A stretch of 10,021 nucleotides of DNA from JANXXV01 sp038230275 (lineage in GTDB: Bacteria > Acidobacteriota > Terriglobia > Bryobacterales > Bryobacteraceae), in assembly GCA_038230275.1 (NCBI GenBank), contig JBBRNO010000193.1, forward strand, positions 1 to 10,021. The letters run 5' to 3'. This document shows, in pieces, positions 6,095 through 10,021 of the stretch. Numbering within the stretch: position 1 is the stretch's first letter; each line of letters begins with the position of its first letter. The translations under genes and the position numbers were made by a program. The notes beneath the pieces were generated by a model. The model did not search any database, was not told where the DNA came from, and saw nothing but the letters and a program-made list of their open reading frames with translations.

Positions 6095-6892
6095 CTACTG
6101 ACAGCGGGGCACGCCTGGAATCCACTGGCTGGGGTTTACTGGAACGCCATTCACGTAAAGCCCCCAATGGAGATGTGGCCCTGTGGCGAAGCCTGTCGCC
6201 CCGACGTAGCCCACCACATCGCCTGCCTTCACTACCGTGCCTTCGGCAACGGCGAGCTTCGACATGTGCAGGTAAGTGGACGCGACACCCTGTCCATGAT
6301 CAATCCCGATGGTGCCGCCATGCAGCCGAAACATCTGGGAGATCCTGACTACGCCCGGCGAGATCGCGTGTACCGGGCGTCCCATGGGCGATCGTAAATC
6401 GACACCCCGATGAAAGTTACCCGTGGGTTTTCCGTTGTGATATCGCATCACGCCGAAAAGCGAATTCATGCATTCCGAAGTTGGCGTGAGGAACGGCTCC
6501 ACCCACATGCGCTTTTCCGAAACCGTATTATTCAGGGCGCGCACCGCTTCCATTTCACCTGGGAGCGGAGTTAGCGATTTCATCGCCTTGCTGGCGGCGA
6601 TATTCTGCCGCGGATAGTGAGCGTCCACAACTTCGATGTCGATATCCAGCAGCTTAGCGCCTTGTCCCTCTCGAACGATCACGACGTACTTTCCGGGTGC
6701 TTGAGTGACTGAAACCGGCATCAGCCCCAGGCTTTGGCCTCCCGGTTGTGGAAACAATCGAATGGTCTTGCCGAGCAACTGTGCCGTAGTGCCGTTTGAG
6801 GTGACCCAAAGCACTTCGCCCTGTTTCACTTGAGTCTGCGCTTGGACCAGTAGTGCCAGCGTGAGTCCCAAAACAACGGACCGCGGCAGCAT
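6095..6892 (-). CDS. Exported M23-family metalloendopeptidase
   Basis: A zinc endopeptidase of the lysostaphin/LytM type (M23), expected to cut peptidoglycan cross-links, or to act as a regulator of such enzymes. From the ATG at 6892 it has 265 residues. A signal peptide (1-18, MLPRS then a leucine-rich core ending VQAQ) leads to the periplasm. The N-terminal 30-130 region is Ig-like and unassigned. The peptidase domain is complete in its catalytic residues: HRGVD with His161 and Asp165, YLHM with His209, and GPHLHWG with His240 and His242. An earlier in-frame ATG at 6934 lies inside the bcp gene and would bury the signal peptide, so the later start is preferred; it is only 4 bases past the bcp stop. 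Because all ligands are kept, an active enzyme is more likely than a degenerate EnvC-like activator. Confidence 0.92.
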   Translation of the reverse strand: MLPRSVVLGLTLALLVQAQTQVKQGEVLWVTSNGTTAQLLGKTIRLFPQPGGQSLGLMPVSVTQAPGKYVVIVREGQGAKLLDIDIEVVDAHYPRQNIAASKAMKSLTPLPGEMEAVRALNNTVSEKRMWVEPFLTPTSECMNSLFGVMRYHNGKPTGNFHRGVDLRSPMGRPVHAISPGVVRISQMFRLHGGTIGIDHGQGVASTYLHMSKLAVAEGTVVKAGDVVGYVGATGFATGPHLHWGLYVNGVPVNPSQWIPGVPRCQ

Positions 6893-6896
6893 CCGG

Positions 6897-7367
<471 letters not shown>

Positions 7368-7370
7368 AGT

Positions 7371-7583
7371 TTACTCAACCCCGAAACTGGTGCCTTTCGC
7401 TTCTTTCTTCTCTGTCCGCTCAATCCGTTCGTCAATCATCTGGCGGATGCCCTTCAGCACCTCAATGCGAGCCGTGCGGAAATGTTCCACCACGGATTCC
7501 GACGGACCGAAACTACGCATCATGTTGGCGATGTCCTCGCAAATGCAACGGTGCTGTTGTTGACTTGAAGCCGATTCGTTCAT
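7371..7583 (-). CDS. Small conserved-looking protein coupled to the ArsA-like gene
   Basis: A 70-residue soluble protein of unknown function. Its first part holds a CIC pair (Cys13, Cys15), and the core from about 30 to 63 is an amphipathic helix rich in Arg, Glu and Ile (HFRTARIEVLKGIRQMID is the central part). No known catalytic motif or membrane segment is seen. Reality is supported by its start: the ATG at 7583 overlaps the TGA of the ArsA-like gene in an ATGA junction, and AAGGAG lies 5 bases upstream. It then ends 3 bases before bcp. Coupling with the ATPase suggests that the two act together, perhaps as partner or regulator, but that is inference from position. I recall similar short proteins with an ARIEVLKG-type core beside ArsA-like ATPases without a known role. 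Confidence 0.8.
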   Translation of the reverse strand: MNESASSQQQHRCICEDIANMMRSFGPSESVVEHFRTARIEVLKGIRQMIDERIERTEKKEAKGTSFGVE

Positions 7584-8785
7584 AGCGTCTCCTTCATTTC
7601 CGTCTCTTTCATCTCGATGATCAACGTCTTGCCCGTCAACCGGGCCCGCCCCGGCGACAACGCCGCCATGGACGTCGGCAATCCAATGTGCCGCCGCAGC
7701 GTCCCCACTTCCACCACCAGCTCATCTGCTTTCTTGAACAACCCGATTTCGCCTTTGGTAGCGAACGGCATCGTCAGATGAACCTCATACCGGCCGTCGA
7801 TTTTCTCAAACCGGTAGGGCCGTTCCATGCTAGTGACCGCCGAAGGGTCCTCGCCCTCAGCATACAGCACCTTGGCCAGGTCTTGCAGACGCTCCAATCC
7901 GGAAACTTCGTGCGTGAATAACGGAACACGCCTGGGCTGCAACGGTGCGAAGTAGGCGTCCATCTCTTCCAGGATCTGCTGCTGGGATACTCGCCACTCT
8001 TTGAAGAAGCTGTCGCTGATCTGTTCAGGCAGTACGCGGTTCACCAGAATCCCGTCCACTATGAGGCCATGCAACGAAAAGTAGACGTAAGCCCGCTGCG
8101 TTTCGCGCAGCACCATCCGTTCCGGATTCGTCACCAACCGGACGCTGGTGATCCGCGGATCTTCCAGCAGAACATCAATGCCCTCCAGCTTCTTGAACAG
8201 GGACAACAGATTGCCGAAGTACGTATCCGGCGGCAATTCTATCGGCGAGATGCGGTTCGCCAGCGGCCGCACTGCTTTCATGACGGTCCGCTGAATGGGG
8301 AAAACATGCTTCATGTACCAATCGAGCGTAGTCGGCATACTGACGAACCGCAGCGACTCCGCCGTTGGAGCGCAATCCAGAATCATCACGTCGTAGCGCC
8401 CCTCGTTCTTGTACTGATTCACGTACATCATGGCGCTCAGTTCTTCCATGCCAGGCAGGATGGCGAGTTCCTCCGCCTCCACCCCGCTGATGCCGGAGGT
8501 GCGCAGGATCGAAGTGATGTAACTGGAAATCTCTGTCCAGTGCCGCTTGATCTCCCGCTGGATGTTCACTTCCTGAATTTCGAGATTCTTGCCGATGCGG
8601 TACGGATCGCCGGTCTGCCCGTGAAACAGCCCGGTGCCGATTTCGAAAGCATCGGCAAGGCTATGGGCGGGGTCCACGCTCATCACCAGAGTGCGCTTGC
8701 CAAGTTCGGCCAGCTTCACTCCGGTGGCCGCCGCCAGACTGGTTTTGCCGACGCCGCCTTTGCCGCTGAAAAGGAGAATGCGCAT
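7580..8785 (-). CDS. ArsA/GET3-family ATPase with HSP20-like C-terminal domain
   Basis: A 401-residue deviant-Walker ATPase of the ArsA/GET3 group. The P-loop GKGGVGKT (8-15), switch I DPAHSLADAF (38-47), switch II DCAPTAESLRF (137-147) and the adenine-contact NPERM (220-224) are intact. Residues about 323-392 resemble the HSP20-like domain often fused to these bacterial proteins. It lacks the paired cysteines of arsenite-pump ArsA (only Cys138, inside switch II) and has no arsB, arsD or arsR neighbour, so arsenite export is unlikely. A role in protein targeting or as a chaperone is inference from GET3. The ATG at 8785 has no Shine-Dalgarno but starts exactly at the P-loop strand. The end, EMKETEMKETL, is a short tandem duplication that also builds the ribosome binding site of the next gene, which overlaps by 4 bases. 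Confidence 0.93.
   Translation of the reverse strand: MRILLFSGKGGVGKTSLAAATGVKLAELGKRTLVMSVDPAHSLADAFEIGTGLFHGQTGDPYRIGKNLEIQEVNIQREIKRHWTEISSYITSILRTSGISGVEAEELAILPGMEELSAMMYVNQYKNEGRYDVMILDCAPTAESLRFVSMPTTLDWYMKHVFPIQRTVMKAVRPLANRISPIELPPDTYFGNLLSLFKKLEGIDVLLEDPRITSVRLVTNPERMVLRETQRAYVYFSLHGLIVDGILVNRVLPEQISDSFFKEWRVSQQQILEEMDAYFAPLQPRRVPLFTHEVSGLERLQDLAKVLYAEGEDPSAVTSMERPYRFEKIDGRYEVHLTMPFATKGEIGLFKKADELVVEVGTLRRHIGLPTSMAALSPGRARLTGKTLIIEMKETEMKETL
7585..7614 (-). repeat. 15-base tandem duplication at the 3' end of the ATPase gene
   Basis: On the minus strand two adjacent 15-base units of the form GARATGAARGAGACG follow each other directly, differing at two positions. They encode EMKET twice, one residue short of the C-terminus. 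The second copy carries AAGGAG, the ribosome binding site for the 70-residue gene. Confidence 0.7.
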
Positions 8786-8818
8786 ATGTGTTCAGTATGT
8801 GGGATGCCGCCCCGGCGC

Positions 8819-9454
8819 CTATTGCTGTTTTATCTTCCGTTCAGCAAACCAGTGCGCCGTCCGCGCTGGCAGATCCAGAGACGCCGCCAGCCGTTCCAAA
8901 TCCGCCGGCTCATCCACGTCAAACCAGCGCGATCCCAATTCGACCGTAAGGCCTGCACGTTCGACGGCCCGCACGGTATGTTCCAGCGTCAGCGGTCCGC
9001 TCCACTCCACGTCGTCGAACATCGCAGGGTGCGTTCTCCGGCAGGCGATGGCATAGTAGCCTCCATCGTCAGTTGGTCCCAGCGCTACATCGGCAGCAGC
9101 GGCAAGCAGCTGCTCCAGATGGGATAGCGGAAGCGAGGGCGCGTCGGTACCAACGATTACCGCCTTCGGGTGCCCTTGTCGAAGGGCCTGCTCCATGGCG
9201 TGAAGCATTTTTAATTGCAAACCGCCCTCCGATTGCAGTCTCTGTGCAACTCCGGCCGCCGCCCACGCATCCGTAGGAATGTCCGTATGCAGTTCGAGAT
9301 CGGCGCGAGGAAACGATTGCAAGCGAAGAATCATGTCCCAAACGAACGCCTCATGCAATCCGGCCGCCTCGGCGGGGGAAAGCGGGGGCTGCAACCGGGT
9401 CTTCACCCTCCCGGGAATCGGAGCTTTGGCAAACAGGATGATGACGGGCCGCAA
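8819..9454 (-). CDS. TIGR04282-family (DUF2064) glycosyltransferase-like protein
   Basis: A 211-residue GT-A fold protein of the DUF2064/TIGR04282 group, distant relatives of MobA and CofC nucleotidyltransferases. Typical signatures are FAKAPIPGRVKTRL (8-21), GTDAPSLP (102-109), GPTDDGGYY (126-134) and DVDEPADL (179-186). The acidic residues of the middle two would bind metal and nucleotide. It is cytoplasmic, with no signal peptide or membrane segment. The start is a TTG at 9454: homologues begin with the same MRPV-like strand, no in-frame ATG or GTG exists upstream before a stop, and the next in-frame Met is far inside the conserved fold. There is no Shine-Dalgarno, but a TACAAT box lies 6 bases upstream. 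It heads the minus-strand run of seven genes, 33 bases before the ATPase. Substrate and product are unknown. Confidence 0.9.
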   Translation of the reverse strand: MRPVIILFAKAPIPGRVKTRLQPPLSPAEAAGLHEAFVWDMILRLQSFPRADLELHTDIPTDAWAAAGVAQRLQSEGGLQLKMLHAMEQALRQGHPKAVIVGTDAPSLPLSHLEQLLAAAADVALGPTDDGGYYAIACRRTHPAMFDDVEWSGPLTLEHTVRAVERAGLTVELGSRWFDVDEPADLERLAASLDLPARTAHWFAERKIKQQ

Positions 9455-9460
9455 TGGAAG

Positions 9461-9466
9461 ATTGTA
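9461..9466 (-). promoter_or_regulatory. Putative -10 box of the glycosyltransferase-like gene
   Basis: TACAAT on the minus strand (9466 down to 9461), five of six to consensus, lies 6 bases before the TTG start, so transcripts would begin almost at the start codon. The -35 position at 17 bases (CGTCTG, 9489-9484) is poor, which keeps confidence low. Confidence 0.3.
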
Positions 9467-9479
9467 AACTATTCTTTAT

Positions 9480-9483
9480 GGAG
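9480..9483 (+). promoter_or_regulatory. Shine-Dalgarno deciding the cytochrome start
   Basis: GGAG lies 6 bases before the ATG at 9490 and selects it over the in-frame ATG at 9478 and the earlier one at 9454, which would put charged residues before the signal peptide. Confidence 0.55.
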
Positions 9484-9489
9484 CAGACG

Positions 9490-9828
9490 ATGAGACAAAC
9501 GATTTCAGGGCTTTTTGGAGCTGGCGTTCTGGCACTGGCGCTAGTCGCGAATCCGATAGTGAGCAAAGCCGCCGACGGAGATGCGGAGAAGGGGAAAGAA
9601 GTTTTCGACCAGTGCGGCGTCTGTCACAACGCGGATTCCGACGAAAAGAAAATGGGTCCTGGCCTGAAAGGATTGTTCAAGAAGGACAAGCTGAAGAACG
9701 GCAAAAAGCCAACCGAGGCCAACGTGAAAGCTATCATCAACGCCGGTGGAAACGGTATGCCGGCTTATGCGGATATGCTGGCCGATGATGAGAGAGCTAA
9801 CCTGATCGCCTACCTCAAGACCCTTTAG
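9490..9828 (+). CDS. Exported class I c-type cytochrome
   Basis: A small monohaem cytochrome c of 112 residues, an electron carrier in the periplasm. The signal peptide covers residues 1-27 (MRQTIS, a leucine/alanine core, cleavage after SKA). CGVCH at 42-46 is the haem attachment motif, GPGLKGLF at 57-64 is the usual following loop, and Met90 in GNGMPAY is the likely distal ligand. The C-terminal helix ERANLIAYLKTL (101-112) is typical of class I. ATG 9490 is chosen because GGAG precedes it by 6 bases and it gives a clean signal peptide; ATG 9478 is in frame too. It is divergent from the glycosyltransferase-like gene, with only about 35 bases between starts. The gene is closed by a strong terminator. 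Its oxidase or dehydrogenase partner is not in the window. Confidence 0.95.
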   Translation: MRQTISGLFGAGVLALALVANPIVSKAADGDAEKGKEVFDQCGVCHNADSDEKKMGPGLKGLFKKDKLKNGKKPTEANVKAIINAGGNGMPAYADMLADDERANLIAYLKTL

Positions 9829-9834
9829 TATCAA

Positions 9835-9875
9835 GCGGGCCGGAGTCTCAGTGGCGCCGGCCCGCCCTCGTTTTT
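9835..9875 (+). terminator. Intrinsic terminator after the cytochrome gene
   Basis: GCGGGCCGG (9835-9843) pairs perfectly with CCGGCCCGC (9857-9865) around a 13-base loop, and TTTTT follows at 9871-9875. The stem is nine base pairs, almost all G-C. It starts 6 bases after the stop codon, so it should end the cytochrome transcript and insulate the tRNA gene. Confidence 0.8.
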
Positions 9876-9887
9876 CTACAGTTAGAG

Positions 9888-9917
9888 TTGACTCGTTCTC
9901 GCCTGGGAAGCTACAGT
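9888..9917 (+). promoter_or_regulatory. Likely promoter of tRNA-Glu
   Basis: TTGACT (9888-9893, five of six to the -35 consensus) and TACAGT (9912-9917, four of six to the -10) are separated by 18 bases. Transcription would begin near 9924, about 20 bases before the tRNA, which suits a short 5' leader removed by RNase P. Confidence 0.5.
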
Positions 9918-9931
9918 AGAGAGGTAGCTTC
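9907..9931 (+). repeat. Hairpin-forming inverted repeat upstream of the tRNA
   Basis: GAAGCTAC (9907-9914) and GTAGCTTC (9924-9931) are perfect 8-base inverted arms with a 9-base loop. The repeat overlaps the proposed -10 box and ends 13 bases before the tRNA. It has no T-run, so it is not an intrinsic terminator; it could be a protein-binding operator or chance. Confidence 0.5.
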
Positions 9932-9944
9932 TTCCTGCCCAGCA

Positions 9945-10020
9945 GTCCCCATCGTCTAGTGGCCTAGGACATCGCCCTTTCACGGCGGTAACGCGGGTTC
10001 GAAACCCGCTGGGGACGCCA
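9945..10020 (+). tRNA. tRNA-Glu (anticodon TTC)
   Basis: A full cloverleaf of 76 bases can be drawn. The acceptor GTCCCCA (9945-9951) pairs with TGGGGAC (10010-10016); the D arm has GTCT and AGGAC; the anticodon stem TCGCC/GGCGG encloses the loop CTTTCAC (9977-9983); and the T arm is GCGGG with loop TTCGAAA and CCCGC. The anticodon at 9979-9981 is TTC, which reads GAA and GAG, giving glutamate. The discriminator is G10017 and the CCA tail (10018-10020) is encoded. Only one base of the window follows it, so a tRNA cluster to the right cannot be judged. Confidence 0.97.
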
Positions 10021-10021
10021 A

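Noticed and set aside
7580..8785. Arsenic resistance (arsA) function
   Set aside because: The protein is single-domain with an HSP20-like tail, lacks the arsenite-binding cysteines, and has no ars operon around it.
8069..9127. A 352-codon open frame on the plus strand opposite the ATPase and glycosyltransferase-like genes
   Set aside because: It spans two well-supported minus-strand genes with full family motifs, and its translation is rich in His, Arg and Pro with no recognisable domain. It is an antisense shadow of GC-rich coding sequence.
9945..10020. The tRNA-Glu gene as a possible integration site for a mobile element
   Set aside because: No integrase, duplicated tRNA 3' end or direct repeat is present in the window, and only one base follows the tRNA.

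Overview
The window looks like a stretch of chromosome from a Gram-negative soil-type bacterium, most plausibly an acidobacterium of the Solibacter/Bryobacter kind. That placement is inference. It rests on the style of the proteins (a Tat-exported sulfatase with an HSHDTG active-site strand, an exported double-BON protein, an SMP-30 protein, an ArsA-like ATPase with an HSP20-like tail) and on moderately high GC with many secreted proteins; there is no rRNA or other marker to settle it. Gene density is very high: no stretch over 300 bases lacks a gene, and I see no insertion sequence, phage gene or CRISPR array.

Layout. (1) Bases 1-1141, minus strand: the first 380 codons of a sulfatase running off the left edge. 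(2) Bases 1220-5445, plus strand: a close-packed run of exported BON-domain protein, exported SMP-30/gluconolactonase-like protein, Nudix hydrolase and MutS2, possibly one operon that starts from a short region divergent to the sulfatase. (3) Bases 5457-9454, minus strand and convergent with mutS2: seven same-strand genes with gaps of at most 33 bases. In transcription order they are a TIGR04282-type glycosyltransferase (TTG start), an ArsA/GET3-family ATPase with HSP20-like C-terminus, a 70-residue protein coupled to it, a Bcp/PrxQ peroxiredoxin, an exported M23 endopeptidase, a 75-residue protein, and a MNT-like nucleotidyltransferase. (4) Bases 9490-10020, plus strand: an exported class I c-type cytochrome with a strong intrinsic terminator, then a tRNA-Glu (TTC) with its own likely promoter.

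Most products are housekeeping or envelope functions: desulfation of sugars, sugar-lactone or ester turnover, nucleotide clean-up, ribosome rescue or recombination control, peroxide removal, cell-wall turnover and electron transfer. The part closest to an undescribed system is the pair at 5457-6069. A 75-residue protein and a nucleotidyltransferase are encoded in two overlapping frames across 68 bases, and both frames appear to carry family-like sequence there. It resembles toxin-antitoxin style modules, but the small partner is not HEPN. Other points worth checking are a possible ATT start codon for the Nudix gene, two genes that look leaderless, a Bcp whose resolving cysteine has moved, and a MutS2 whose Smr domain lacks the usual LDLRG motif.
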